A stretch of 64,000 nucleotides of DNA from Zunongwangia atlantica 22II14-10F7 (lineage in GTDB: Bacteria; Bacteroidota; Bacteroidia; Flavobacteriales; Flavobacteriaceae). Made by a program: the position numbers and the translations under genes. Below, piece by piece: positions 44,252 to 53,376 of this stretch. The notes below the pieces were generated by a model. That model saw only the letters and a list, made by a program, of their open reading frames with translations. It did not search any database and was not told the origin of the DNA. Each line of letters begins with the position of its first letter. The stretch's first letter is position 1. The stretch covers positions 225,254 to 289,253 of the forward strand of contig NZ_ARYN01000003.1 in the NCBI RefSeq assembly GCF_002094855.1, in the 5' to 3' direction.

Positions 44252-46863
44252 AATATTTTTTAATCACTTTTTTACTGCTTTATGGTTTTGGCCTTCACAG
44301 TCAAAACCTTGCCATAAAGATTGAAAAAGGGAATACGATTACTGCACTAAAAGATCAAATCGAAAAACAATCTGATTACAAACTGGCTTATGCTGAAGAA
44401 ATGAGTTCTCAACTCACATTTAATGATGAATTTAATTACGAAAGCATAAGCCTACCTGAGTTAATTAAGCAATTAAACCAAAAACTTCCGCACGATTTTA
44501 AAGTGCTTGGAAATAATATCACGGTAAAACCAGGAAAACCCGAACAACAAAACTTTCAGGCAAATTATATACTCTCAGGAACTATATACGACGAGAAAAA
44601 TGAGCCACTTTTGGGCGCTAGTATCACCATTAGAAAACTTCAAAAAGGAACTACTACAGATAAAAATGGTAAGTTTTCGATACAACTTCCAAAGGGAAAA
44701 CATGAAGTAAATATTAGCTTTTTAGGTTATAATACGATCACCGAAACTGTAAGTCTTAATAGAGACATTACCTGGACTCTAGAAATGGAGCCTGGCGGAG
44801 AAACGCTAGAGGAAGTAGTGATCGAGCAAAATAGTAAGGCTACAAATATTAAAAAACCGCAAATGAGTATGAACAGCCTTAGCATGAACGAGATTAAACA
44901 AATCCCGGTTGCTTTGGGTGAACCAGATCCTTTAAAATCTTTGCTTACGCTTCCCGGAGTAACCAATGCTGGAGAAGGCTCTTCTGGATTTAATGTTCGT
45001 GGTGGCGCAGCAGATCAAAATTTAATTTTATTAGATAACGTCCCTATTTATAGCGATTCTCATCTTTTTGGATTTTTCTCGGTTTTTAATGCTGATGCGG
45101 TTAACTCGCTGGATCTTTATAAAGGCGGAATTCCATCAAAATATGGTGGCAGAGTTTCTTCGGTTTTAGATATTACTCAGAATAATGGAGATTACAAGGA
45201 TTTTAAATTTGAAGGTGGAATTGGATTAATCTCGAGCAAGCTAAAAGTTGAAGGTCCTCTTAAAGAAGATAAAGCCTCGTTTATGCTGGCCGGAAGAACC
45301 TCTTATGCTCATCTTTTTTTACAACTGGCCGATAACGAGAATTCGGCACAATTTTATGACCTGAATGCAAAACTGAATTATAAACTAAATGAAAATAATA
45401 GTCTTCATTTTTCAGGTTATTTTGGTAATGATGTTTTTGATATTAGCGATAGTTTTTCAAGCACGTATGGTAACACCATGGGGAAACTAAACTGGAAACA
45501 TCGCTTCGGTAAAAATATAAACACAGATTTATCGATTTTCTATAGTGATTATCAATTCGACCTTAGCTTAAATACGCTAAGTTTTAGCTGGGAAAGTGGG
45601 ATAGAAAGTTACGGTTTAAAATATGCCTGGCAACATTATATTTCAGATGATATTCAGCTTAATTACGGTGTCGATGCCACATACTACGATTTTAACCCGG
45701 GAATTCTTATTCCGAATAGTAGCGAATCTACCGTAAATTATAGGGAACTGGACCGCAAATATGCTTTAGAACCTTCTGCCTACCTAGATGTAAATCAAAA
45801 AATTGGAGATCAATTAGAAGTGCGATACGGACTTCGATACAGTGCGTTTTACAGATACGGGCAACAAAATGTGAATATTTACGAAAATAGCCCGGTTGAA
45901 TATAATGCAGATTATAATATTTATCAGGAAGCGACACCTGTTGGAACCGAATTTTATGATTCTGGAGAAGTAATTTCTAGTTTTGATAATTTTGAACCAC
46001 GCGCTGCATTATCCTTTATTCTGAATGATGAAACTTCTTTAAAAGCTAGTTATAACCGAATGGCGCAATATTTACATATTGTTTCTAACAGCCAGTCACC
46101 CACTCCGGTAAACATCTGGACGCCAAGCGCCCCCTTTATTGAACCACAAATATTAGATCAATACGCTTTAGGTTACTTCAGAAATTTTGATAATAACACC
46201 TATAGTTTAGAAACTGAAGTTTTCTATAAAGACATCGATAATAGAATTGATTATGTAGATGGTGCAGATCTTATTGCGAATAACGATATCGAGCAGGTTT
46301 TGCTAAATGGTGAAGCCAGAGCTTATGGTTTAGAAGTTTTATTTAGAAAAAATAGAGGTGATCTTACCGGATGGATTTCATACACTTTGTCCCGCGCCGA
46401 ACAACGAACCGCAGGAAGAACTCCGCAAGAACCGGGAATCGCCAACGGAGAATGGTATTTATCTCCTTACGATAAATTACATAACCTTAGCATTACAGGA
46501 AATTATGAGTACAACAAAAAATGGTCTTTCAGTGCAAACTTTGCCTTGCAATCTGGCCAACCAGTAACCTATCCCAATGGATATTATGAAATAGGAGGTA
46601 TTCCTGTCCCCAACTATTCTTTACGAAATGAAAATCGTTTACCGCTTTATCATCATTTAGATCTGGCCGCGACTCTTACCCCAAAACCAAATAAAAATAA
46701 AGGCTGGCAAAGCTATTGGGTGTTCAGTATTTATAATGCATACAACAGGAGAAACGCCGCATCTATACGCTTTACAACTAACGATGACACCGGAATAAAT
46801 GAAGCCCGAAGATTATCGATTTTCGGCATTTTACCTAGTGTTTCTTATAATTTTAAGTTTTAA
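44248..46863 (+). CDS. TonB-dependent receptor with N-terminal STN-like signalling domain
   Basis: The 871-residue protein has a signal peptide (1-18), an STN-like region (about 22-100, with LAIKIEKGNTITALKDQIEKQ), a carboxypeptidase-regulatory-like domain (about 110-195), a plug (about 215-330, with GFNVRGGAADQNLILLDNVP) and a barrel ending in FGILPSVSYNFKF. The STN-like domain, together with the linked sigma and FecR, points to a receptor that reports ligand binding. The ligand is unknown. The following gene is a DUF4249 lipoprotein; receptor plus DUF4249 is a recurrent flavobacterial pair without SusD. It does not look like a classical siderophore receptor. Confidence 0.9.
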   Translation: MKYFLITFLLLYGFGLHSQNLAIKIEKGNTITALKDQIEKQSDYKLAYAEEMSSQLTFNDEFNYESISLPELIKQLNQKLPHDFKVLGNNITVKPGKPEQQNFQANYILSGTIYDEKNEPLLGASITIRKLQKGTTTDKNGKFSIQLPKGKHEVNISFLGYNTITETVSLNRDITWTLEMEPGGETLEEVVIEQNSKATNIKKPQMSMNSLSMNEIKQIPVALGEPDPLKSLLTLPGVTNAGEGSSGFNVRGGAADQNLILLDNVPIYSDSHLFGFFSVFNADAVNSLDLYKGGIPSKYGGRVSSVLDITQNNGDYKDFKFEGGIGLISSKLKVEGPLKEDKASFMLAGRTSYAHLFLQLADNENSAQFYDLNAKLNYKLNENNSLHFSGYFGNDVFDISDSFSSTYGNTMGKLNWKHRFGKNINTDLSIFYSDYQFDLSLNTLSFSWESGIESYGLKYAWQHYISDDIQLNYGVDATYYDFNPGILIPNSSESTVNYRELDRKYALEPSAYLDVNQKIGDQLEVRYGLRYSAFYRYGQQNVNIYENSPVEYNADYNIYQEATPVGTEFYDSGEVISSFDNFEPRAALSFILNDETSLKASYNRMAQYLHIVSNSQSPTPVNIWTPSAPFIEPQILDQYALGYFRNFDNNTYSLETEVFYKDIDNRIDYVDGADLIANNDIEQVLLNGEARAYGLEVLFRKNRGDLTGWISYTLSRAEQRTAGRTPQEPGIANGEWYLSPYDKLHNLSITGNYEYNKKWSFSANFALQSGQPVTYPNGYYEIGGIPVPNYSLRNENRLPLYHHLDLAATLTPKPNKNKGWQSYWVFSIYNAYNRRNAASIRFTTNDDTGINEARRLSIFGILPSVSYNFKF

Positions 46864-46867
46864 TTCT

Positions 46868-47695
46868 ATGAAATTTCTACACAAAAAATATATACTTCAG
46901 TGTTTCGCTTTGCTGTTATTAGCAAGCACTGCTTCCTGCGAAGATGTTATCGATGTTGATCTGGATCAAGGGGAAGCCAGACTGGTCGTAGATGCTGAAA
47001 TTCTTTGGCTCTCTGGTACTTCAGGAGATAATCAAAGCATTTATCTTTCCAGGTTAACCGATTATTATAATACGGAAACTACTCGTGTTTCTGGAGCTAT
47101 TGTTAGTATCCAAAATCAGGATGAAGAACTATTTTATTTTACAGAATCTGAAACCGCTGGAACCTACACCTGCACTAATTTTGATCCTGAGATTGGCACC
47201 GAGTATACTTTAAATATTATTGTAGACGGCGAAGAATATACCGCTACAGAAACCTTAGTTGCTTCTCCTGAAGTTACAAGAATCGAACAATATGAAGATG
47301 GTGGCTTTTTGGGAGAAGATAAAGAAGTTCGTTTTTATTATGATGATCCTGAAGATGAAACTAATTTTTATCTGGCCGACTTTCAGAGCGATGTGCTAAA
47401 CTTCCCAGAATACGACCTTTCCAGTGACGATTTTTTTAACGGAAATGAAATGTACCAAAACTTCTCGCATGAAGATCTAGAGCCAGGAAGTGATATCGAT
47501 ATTACTTTTCGAGCAGTCTCAGAACAATTTCATGATTATATGGAACTTATTTTGGAAAGTGCAGTTGCCAATCCTTTTGGAACGCCACCTGCAAATGTTC
47601 GCGGAAACCTTGTAAACGAAACAAATCCAGATAATTTTGCCTTTGGTTATTTTAGATTATCACAGGGCATACGTTTTAGATATACGATACAATAG
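46868..47695 (+). CDS. DUF4249 family lipoprotein
   Basis: From the ATG at 46868, 4 bp after the receptor stop, the product is 275 residues. An upstream start at 46799 would overlap the receptor and place 23 extra residues before the signal peptide, so it is rejected. The lipobox is TASC, followed by EDVIDVDLDQGEARLVVDAEI, the typical DUF4249 opening. The domain is a beta-rich surface module with two Ig-like halves. It probably assists the preceding receptor in substrate capture at the outer membrane. It is the last gene of the sigma-to-receptor operon; no clear terminator follows. Confidence 0.88.
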   Translation: MKFLHKKYILQCFALLLLASTASCEDVIDVDLDQGEARLVVDAEILWLSGTSGDNQSIYLSRLTDYYNTETTRVSGAIVSIQNQDEELFYFTESETAGTYTCTNFDPEIGTEYTLNIIVDGEEYTATETLVASPEVTRIEQYEDGGFLGEDKEVRFYYDDPEDETNFYLADFQSDVLNFPEYDLSSDDFFNGNEMYQNFSHEDLEPGSDIDITFRAVSEQFHDYMELILESAVANPFGTPPANVRGNLVNETNPDNFAFGYFRLSQGIRFRYTIQ

Positions 47696-47725
47696 TGATA
47701 TTAATTAAAATTAGCCTTAGTTATT

Positions 47726-48190
47726 TTAAATAATACCAATCCCATAAGTATTTTTAATCTCGGTCATTACAAAAGTGCTGTGCGTACTGCCAATACTTTT
47801 TACACCGCCTAATTTATTAAACACAAAATCCTGATAATGCTTCATGTTTCGGGCATATACTTTCAATAAGAAATCAAAATCACCCGAAATGTTATAACAT
47901 TCTACGATTTCATCGATATCCATTATATCAGCTACAAATTGATTCCCGATATTCCTGTCGTGCTTTTTCAGTTTAATATTGCAAAAAACGATAAATCCCT
48001 GATGCAATTTTTCAGCATCTAAAATGGCGATATATTTTTTAATATATCCGTTTTTTTCTAATCGCTTTAAGCGCTCAAATACTGGAGAAGCAGAAAGATT
48101 TACCTGCTTTGCCAGCTCTTTTACAGTAAAATTTGAGTTCTCGTGCAGTATTTTTAAAAGCTTAAGATCTACCTCATCTAAGTTTTCCAT
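47726..48190 (-). CDS. Lrp/AsnC family transcriptional regulator
   Basis: The 154-residue protein has an N-terminal winged HTH (4-60, DEVDLKLLKILHENSNFTVK, with recognition helix around SASPVFERLKRLEKNG). A C-terminal RAM effector domain (about 68-145, with VECYNISGDFDFLLKVYA) follows. Family members respond to amino acids and control amino acid metabolism. It is divergent from a MetE-like methyltransferase gene across 162 bp, so control of that gene by methionine or a related effector is a reasonable guess. Confidence 0.94.
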   Translation of the reverse strand: MENLDEVDLKLLKILHENSNFTVKELAKQVNLSASPVFERLKRLEKNGYIKKYIAILDAEKLHQGFIVFCNIKLKKHDRNIGNQFVADIMDIDEIVECYNISGDFDFLLKVYARNMKHYQDFVFNKLGGVKSIGSTHSTFVMTEIKNTYGIGII

Positions 48191-48314
48191 AGGATATTAT
48201 TCTTTTTAAGGATAAAAACTCAGCATTCAAAAGTACAATTTTCTAAGTTAATCAATCATAACAGAAATTAAAACCTAATTTAAACTTCAATTTAGATAAA
48301 ACAACCTCAATATT

Positions 48315-48322
48315 TAATTTTG
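48315..48322 (+). promoter_or_regulatory. Candidate Bacteroidota -7 promoter element of the MetE-like gene
   Basis: TAATTTTG fits the TAnnTTTG consensus of Bacteroidota sigma-A promoters and lies about 30 bp before the start codon. The -33 element upstream is weak, so the assignment is tentative. Confidence 0.35.
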
Positions 48323-48352
48323 ACCATAATAAAAACCTAACAATAAATTATT

Positions 48353-49474
48353 ATGTGCATTCATTCAACCACAACCAACAAGACCGATGCAGTAGGAAGT
48401 TTTTTACGTCCCGAAGCTTTAAAAAAAGCGAGAGAACAATACGCTAAAAATGAAATTACAGCAACTGAATTAAAAAAAGTTGAAGACGAAGAAATCATTA
48501 AATTGATCGAAAATCAAAAAGAAGCAGGACTTACCGCTTTAACTGATGGAGAGTTTAGACGTAGCTACTGGCATCTGGATTTTTTCTGGGGATTCAACGG
48601 TATCGAACACTTTTTAAAAGACCAGGGCTATTTATTTCAGGGAGAAGAAACCAGGAAAGATTCGGCTCGATTATCTGGAAAACTAAAATTTAATCCTGAA
48701 CATCCTGTTTTTGAAAGTTTTTTATTCCTGAAAGAACACTGTGGCGAAGATCATATTGCCAGGAAAAGTATCCCTGCTCCTGCACAATTATTTGCTGAAC
48801 TGGTGCGAGGTGATAATGAAGATTATGTAAACAAATTTTATCCAGATAGAGAAGAATTGTTTAAAGATATAGCTGAAGCTTATCATCAAACCATTCTAAA
48901 ACTATACAATTTGGGCTGCCGCGATCTAAAAATCGACGATTGTACCTGGGCAATGTTATGCGATGCCGATTTTTGGAAAACAATGGCCGGTGAAGGTTTT
49001 AATCGTGACGAGCTTAAAGAAACCTATCTAAAATTAAACAATCTTGCCCTGGAAAATCTACCTGAAGATCTTCGATTATCAACTCATGTTTGCAGAGGAA
49101 ATTATCATTCTACCTGGGCTGCTTCAGGTGGTTACGAACCTGTGGCCGATACGCTTTTCGCTAAAGAAAAAGTAGAAAATTTCTATTTAGAATTTGATGA
49201 TGATCGCTCTGGAGGTTTTGAGCCTTTACGTTTTATTCCGAAGAACAAAAAGGTGGTTTTAGGCCTTCTTACCAGTAAGAATCCAACTTTAGAAAATAAG
49301 GAAACAATTATAAACCGAATAAAAGAAGCGGCAAATTATGTGGATTTAGATCGCTTAAGTTTGAGTCCGCAATGTGGTTTTGCTTCAACCGAAGAGGGAA
49401 ATATTTTAACTGAAGAAGAGCAATGGCAAAAGATTAAATTGATAAAAGAAATCACTCAGGAAGTTTGGAATTAA
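48353..49474 (+). CDS. Cobalamin-independent methionine synthase-like methyltransferase (MetE C-terminal type)
   Basis: The 373-residue protein corresponds to only the catalytic C-terminal barrel of MetE, like the B. subtilis YxjG/YxjH group. The start TDAVGSFLRP (11-20) is typical. The zinc ligands can be placed as His245 and Cys247 in THVCRGN and Cys341 in PQCGFAS, and the aspartate of LKIDDCTW is probably in the substrate site. It should transfer a methyl group to homocysteine or a related thiol. The methyl donor and physiological partner of these short forms are not settled. Regulation by the divergent Lrp protein is likely. No methionine riboswitch was recognised in the leader. Confidence 0.88.
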   Translation: MCIHSTTTNKTDAVGSFLRPEALKKAREQYAKNEITATELKKVEDEEIIKLIENQKEAGLTALTDGEFRRSYWHLDFFWGFNGIEHFLKDQGYLFQGEETRKDSARLSGKLKFNPEHPVFESFLFLKEHCGEDHIARKSIPAPAQLFAELVRGDNEDYVNKFYPDREELFKDIAEAYHQTILKLYNLGCRDLKIDDCTWAMLCDADFWKTMAGEGFNRDELKETYLKLNNLALENLPEDLRLSTHVCRGNYHSTWAASGGYEPVADTLFAKEKVENFYLEFDDDRSGGFEPLRFIPKNKKVVLGLLTSKNPTLENKETIINRIKEAANYVDLDRLSLSPQCGFASTEEGNILTEEEQWQKIKLIKEITQEVWN

Positions 49475-49501
49475 GGCTTCAGAAGTACTTTAACAAAGAT
49501 G

Positions 49502-49532
49502 GCCTCGTTAGTAATAGCGGGGCATTTTTATT
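49502..49532 (+). terminator. Rho-independent terminator
   Basis: GCCTCGTTA and TAGCGGGGC pair over nine positions with wobbles around a GTAA loop, followed by a T-rich run. It lies 27 bp after the methyltransferase stop codon. Confidence 0.65.
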
Positions 49533-49644
49533 CAGAAAAAATTAAGCCCAAAATTAACGAATATCACCACTAACCTAAATGTTAGTGTTAGCTTTTTGAA
49601 AAAACAAAGACCATTATAATCAAGACGAATTAATTTATAAATAT

Positions 49645-50304
49645 ATGAGCTTAATTGACGATTTAAAATGGCGTTATGCCACAAAAAAAATGAGTGGGGC
49701 TACAGTGCCTCAGGAAAAAGTAGATTACATCTTAGAAGCAGCCAGATTAGCACCATCTTCATCTGGACTTCAGCCCTATAAAATTATTGTAATTTCAGAT
49801 AAAGCTTTATTAGAAAAAATAAAAGATATCGCCTGGAACCAAAATCAGGTAATCGACTGTTCTCACCTTTTAGTTTTCGCAGCCTGGGATGCCTACAGTG
49901 ACGAGCGAATCTCTGAAGTTTTTAACTATACTATGGACCAAAGAGAACTTCCGCACAGCACTATGGACGATTATAAAGCTAATATTCTTAGCCTTTACGA
50001 ACCACTAGGCCAGGAATGGCATGCCAACCACGCTTCTAAACAAAGTTACATCGCTTTTGCAATGGCAATTGCTGCGGCAGCCGAGCAAAAAGTAGATGCT
50101 ACCCCAATGGAAGGTTTTCTTAATGAAAATTTAGATGAACTTTTACAATTAAAAGGAACTGGTTATAAAAGTACTTTATTACTTCCTTTAGGTTATCGTG
50201 AAGAAGAAAATGACTGGTTGGTAAATATGAAAAAAGTAAGAACGCCTAAAGAGGACTTTATTACTGAAATAAGTTTAGAAGATTTAAAAGCAACTGAAGC
50301 TTAA
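49645..50304 (+). CDS. Nitroreductase-family NAD(P)H-dependent oxidoreductase
   Basis: The 219-residue flavoprotein starts with DDLKWRYATKKM and has the FMN-binding segment RLAPSSSGLQPYKIIVI (33-49). A HASKQSYIAFAMAIAAAAEQKVDATPMEGF region (about 128-156) follows, in which the ATPMEGF motif is typical of NfsB/FRase-like enzymes. It should reduce quinones, nitroaromatics or flavins with NAD(P)H in the cytoplasm, working as a dimer. It stands alone between two terminators. There is no neighbouring redox regulator, so the physiological role is unclear. Confidence 0.92.
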   Translation: MSLIDDLKWRYATKKMSGATVPQEKVDYILEAARLAPSSSGLQPYKIIVISDKALLEKIKDIAWNQNQVIDCSHLLVFAAWDAYSDERISEVFNYTMDQRELPHSTMDDYKANILSLYEPLGQEWHANHASKQSYIAFAMAIAAAAEQKVDATPMEGFLNENLDELLQLKGTGYKSTLLLPLGYREEENDWLVNMKKVRTPKEDFITEISLEDLKATEA

Positions 50305-50337
50305 AAAGAAGACCTAAAAATCCCCAATATTAGCTTT

Positions 50338-50375
50338 AAGATCCTATCATTTTATGATAGGATCTTTTGTTTTTA
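50338..50375 (+). terminator. Rho-independent terminator
   Basis: A perfect 12-bp stem (AAGATCCTATCA/TGATAGGATCTT) with a short T-rich loop is followed by a T-run. It ends the nitroreductase transcript. Confidence 0.92.
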
Positions 50376-50406
50376 TGCCTTTTCCTGATTTCAATTTTTA
50401 GTAAAC

Positions 50407-50440
50407 TACTTCGGGGTATTATAGCCTTTGGCGGTGCCAA
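50407..50440 (+). repeat. 34-bp dispersed hairpin repeat, copy 2
   Basis: This copy matches 10995-11028 at 31 of 34 bases. It holds a perfect TTGGC-GGT-GCCAA hairpin. Its left extension from 50398 (TTAGTAAACTACTTC) is shared with the truncated copy at 8015-8029. Confidence 0.6.
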
Positions 50441-50558
50441 AAAATCCAAAACCAGAAGGCTTTCTAACAAAACTCCCGCTAAGCTGGTTTTAAATCATTT
50501 AATATCACTATTTTCAAATTAGAAAAAGCTTAAGCCTTTTTAACCAAAATCACTAAAA

Positions 50559-51455
50559 ATGCAATCTAACGTAGGACTAATATTAGAAGAAAAAGCTGCC
50601 GATATAGGAAACTTTATGGTAGGCAGATTACTTCCATTCCGGCAAAAAAGGGCTGTTGGACCATTCTTATTTATAGATCATATGGGGCCGGCTTGTTTAA
50701 AAGAACATCAAAATTTAGATGTCCCACCTCATCCGCATATTGGACTTTCTACCCTAACTTATCTTTTTGAGGGTGCAATTTTTCATAGAGACAGCTTAGG
50801 AAATGCCATAGAAATTAAACCAGGAGAAGTGAATTGGATGACAGCCGGTAAAGGCGTAGTTCATTCTGAAAGGACTCCTGAATATTTAAGAAAAGAAGAT
50901 AAGTTTTTACACGGGCTACAAATTTGGATTGGTCTACCTAAAGAGTTAGAACAAACAAAACCTTCATTTTTTCATATTGGTAAAGAAGAAATTCCTAGCT
51001 GGGAAGAAAATGGTGTTTCTTACAAATTAATCGCCGGAAAAATAAAAGAAAAACAATCCCCTGTTCCCGTTCACAGCCCTCTTTATTTTATTGAAATAAA
51101 GACAAAAACTGCACAAAAAATAAATATCGGAAATCAGCTTTTTGGGGAAGTTGGCATGTATGTATTGGACGGAACCGTAAAAATTGAACATAAAGACTAC
51201 GGAACCAAACAATTATTGATCGCTAAAAATGCGAACTTATGTGAATTTGAAACCAACGGAGAAACCACACTTTATCTTTTTGGTGGGGAAGCTTTTGAAG
51301 AGGAACGCTTTATGTTTTGGAATTTTGTGAATTCAGACAAAGAGATTTTAGAGCGGGCAAAAGAAAACTGGAAAGCACAAAACCACGAAGCTTTTCCTAA
51401 AATACCAAATGACGACAAAGAGTATGTGCCTTTACCAGAACCTAAATTTAGATAA
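50559..51455 (+). CDS. Pirin family protein
   Basis: The 298-residue protein has the bicupin pirin fold. The N-terminal cupin holds the metal-binding pattern PPHPHIGLSTLTYLFEG (about 63-79), with two histidines, and the GKGVVHSERTP segment (about 108-118), with a third histidine and a glutamate. The C-terminal cupin follows (about 170-270) and appears not to bind metal. Some pirins are quercetin 2,3-dioxygenases and others are redox-sensing regulators; the sequence does not decide. The gene is followed after 1 bp by a GNAT gene, so the two are cotranscribed. Confidence 0.92.
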   Translation: MQSNVGLILEEKAADIGNFMVGRLLPFRQKRAVGPFLFIDHMGPACLKEHQNLDVPPHPHIGLSTLTYLFEGAIFHRDSLGNAIEIKPGEVNWMTAGKGVVHSERTPEYLRKEDKFLHGLQIWIGLPKELEQTKPSFFHIGKEEIPSWEENGVSYKLIAGKIKEKQSPVPVHSPLYFIEIKTKTAQKINIGNQLFGEVGMYVLDGTVKIEHKDYGTKQLLIAKNANLCEFETNGETTLYLFGGEAFEEERFMFWNFVNSDKEILERAKENWKAQNHEAFPKIPNDDKEYVPLPEPKFR

Positions 51456-51456
51456 A

Positions 51457-51747
51457 ATGGCTATTAGTTTTAAACACGAAGAAGATGGAAGAAAAGGAAA
51501 ATTCATTATTATGGAAAATGATATTCTCGCAGGAGAGATGACTTATGTATGGGCTGGCACAAATAAATTTATAATCGACCATACAGAAGCTTACGAAGAG
51601 TTTTCAGGGAAAGGTTACGCAAAGCAATTAGTTCTTAAAGGAATTGATTTCGCAAAAGAAAAAGGAGTAAAAATTATTCCGCTTTGTCCCTATGCAAAGA
51701 AAGTTATGGAAAAAGATGAAACATTACATCAATGGCTTTTCAATTAA
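51457..51747 (+). CDS. Small GNAT-like N-acetyltransferase (YidJ-type)
   Basis: From the ATG at 51457 the product is 96 residues. A start 16 codons upstream lies inside the pirin gene and is rejected. The short GNAT fold has the acetyl-CoA loop in FSGKGYAKQLV (about 51-61), then IDFAKEKGVKIIPLCPYAKKVM. Members of this small family lack the N-terminal strand-helix of larger GNATs. The substrate is unknown. It is translationally close to the pirin gene, with a single base between stop and start. Confidence 0.85.
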   Translation: MAISFKHEEDGRKGKFIIMENDILAGEMTYVWAGTNKFIIDHTEAYEEFSGKGYAKQLVLKGIDFAKEKGVKIIPLCPYAKKVMEKDETLHQWLFN

Positions 51748-51770
51748 AAATTTTCAGAATCAAAAAACAT

Positions 51771-51797
51771 AAAAAAACCTCTCATTTCTGAGAGGCT
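51771..51797 (-). terminator. Minus-strand rho-independent terminator
   Basis: CCTCTCA and TGAGAGG form a stem flanked on the left by seven A residues, which read as a T-run on the minus strand. It ends the leftward phosphatase/SusCD operon. Confidence 0.8.
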
Positions 51798-51871
51798 TCC
51801 TACCAACTAAGTGCAAATTAAACACTGTGAAAAAACAATTATCTAAGCTTTATTTTTTAGAATACCAATCT

Positions 51872-53317
51872 TTATTCTTTTACAAAATCTTTTTTTAGAC
51901 GAATAGGATTATCTGGTATTCGATTTTTTAGGGTTTTCTTATCCCCATTTTTTATCAAATCGAAAGCATCATACAAATTCCCAATTGGCGTGTAAGCTTC
52001 GTAACTAAGCTTATTATCTTTAATTGTTATAATTTGAAAAAGCTGGGTAAATTCTCCTCTTCGTTCTATCCATTTTTTATCGGTAGACTCATACATTTTA
52101 GGTCCGCTTACAGAAACGGCATAAATCGTTCCGGCATCAGACATCGATGTCACACCAGATTCTTTATTACTAATTTGCCCCCTTGCATAAGTATGATCGT
52201 GCCCTTGTAGAACAAGATCTACCTTATACTTATCAATTAAAGGTTTCAAATGCTCTATTAGTACTGCGTTATCTTCTCTTTTTTGAGCAGGAGTGTATAA
52301 CGGAAAATGCATAGTTAATGCTGTCCATTTTTTTGTGTTATTCTTTAATATTGAATCCAGCCATTTTACCTGAGCTTCGCGATTTTCTGGCTTTCTTTCA
52401 AAATTAATACAATCGATAGAAATCAGTTTAAGATCTTGATAATCTACCGCGTAAGTAGTTTCTGAAATATCGGTTAAGCCCTTTGGCCCGTTTTTAGGCA
52501 AATTAAACTGTGGTCTCCATAAAGAAGTTAGCGTAGTGTCTTTATATTCATGATTTCCAGGAGTCATAATGCTGGGCGTAGTTGCATGAATAAAACTCCC
52601 TGCATAAAACCATTCTCCCCATTGAATATTAGAATCGTGATCGTTTATTAAATCCCCGGCGTGAAGCATAAAATCTACAGACGGGAATTTTTTGTATGAA
52701 CTTCTAATCACCCTGCTCCACATCGATTTTAGATCATTTTGAGCATCTCCAAAATATATAAAACTAAATTCCTCTCCCTGTTTATCTGAAGCTGTTGTAT
52801 ATTGAAACCATTCACTCCACAACAAATCGCTATTTTCTGCCTCGCTACCTACTCTATAAACATAGGTGGTTGAAGGTTTTAAATTATGAATGGTAGCCGA
52901 ATGGTAATTAGCTTTTACCAAAGGTTCGATATGTTTTAAATGCTGATTTTCGAAAACTTCAGTAGTTGCCCTTTTTCTTTCAATATCTCCCAATCTAAAT
53001 TCTGGCCCATCTGTAGCCAATGCAACTTCTACGTAACTATTTGTAATCTGCTGATTGGTTCTCCAGTTAACCGCAAGCATTGTAGATGGATCTTCAGGAA
53101 GGTTTGCAATAATCCTGTCTGGAACTTTACTAGGATATAATATTTTATGAGAAAGGATACTATCCTGTGCTTTATAATGCGTATGTGTATGCTCACTTTC
53201 TTCATGCGGATGAGGGTGTTGATGAGCATCTTCCTGGTTTTCTTCATCTTTACAAGACACAAAGCTTACCGCTAAGAAAAAAGTAAAAAGAAATATAGGA
53301 TTAATTGTAAATTTCAT
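51872..53317 (-). CDS. Purple-acid-phosphatase-like metallophosphoesterase lipoprotein
   Basis: The 481-residue protein has a lipoprotein signal (VSC, Cys22), a His-rich stretch (about 32-48), a fibronectin-like N-terminal domain of purple acid phosphatases (about 68-178) and a calcineurin-like phosphoesterase domain (about 185-400). The metal motifs are GDAQND (190-195), GDLINDHD (221-228), GNHEY (254-258), His337 and GHDHTY (372-377). It should hydrolyse phosphomonoesters or diesters outside the inner membrane, probably at the cell surface. It lies 59 bp after SusD in the same orientation and is the only enzyme of this locus, so it probably serves the substrate imported by the SusCD pair. 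Confidence 0.88.
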   Translation of the reverse strand: MKFTINPIFLFTFFLAVSFVSCKDEENQEDAHQHPHPHEESEHTHTHYKAQDSILSHKILYPSKVPDRIIANLPEDPSTMLAVNWRTNQQITNSYVEVALATDGPEFRLGDIERKRATTEVFENQHLKHIEPLVKANYHSATIHNLKPSTTYVYRVGSEAENSDLLWSEWFQYTTASDKQGEEFSFIYFGDAQNDLKSMWSRVIRSSYKKFPSVDFMLHAGDLINDHDSNIQWGEWFYAGSFIHATTPSIMTPGNHEYKDTTLTSLWRPQFNLPKNGPKGLTDISETTYAVDYQDLKLISIDCINFERKPENREAQVKWLDSILKNNTKKWTALTMHFPLYTPAQKREDNAVLIEHLKPLIDKYKVDLVLQGHDHTYARGQISNKESGVTSMSDAGTIYAVSVSGPKMYESTDKKWIERRGEFTQLFQIITIKDNKLSYEAYTPIGNLYDAFDLIKNGDKKTLKNRIPDNPIRLKKDFVKE

Positions 53318-53376
53318 ATTCGATAATTTTTAATACATTTTTTAAAAAGCGACTTTAAAAGCCGCCCTATTTTTTA

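Noticed and set aside
46799..46867. An earlier start for the DUF4249 gene
   Set aside because: It would overlap the receptor gene by 65 bp and place extra residues before a clear lipoprotein signal.
48191..48352. Possible methionine or SAM riboswitch before the MetE-like gene
   Set aside because: The 162 bp leader shared with the Lrp gene shows no recognisable riboswitch core; an Lrp operator is more likely.
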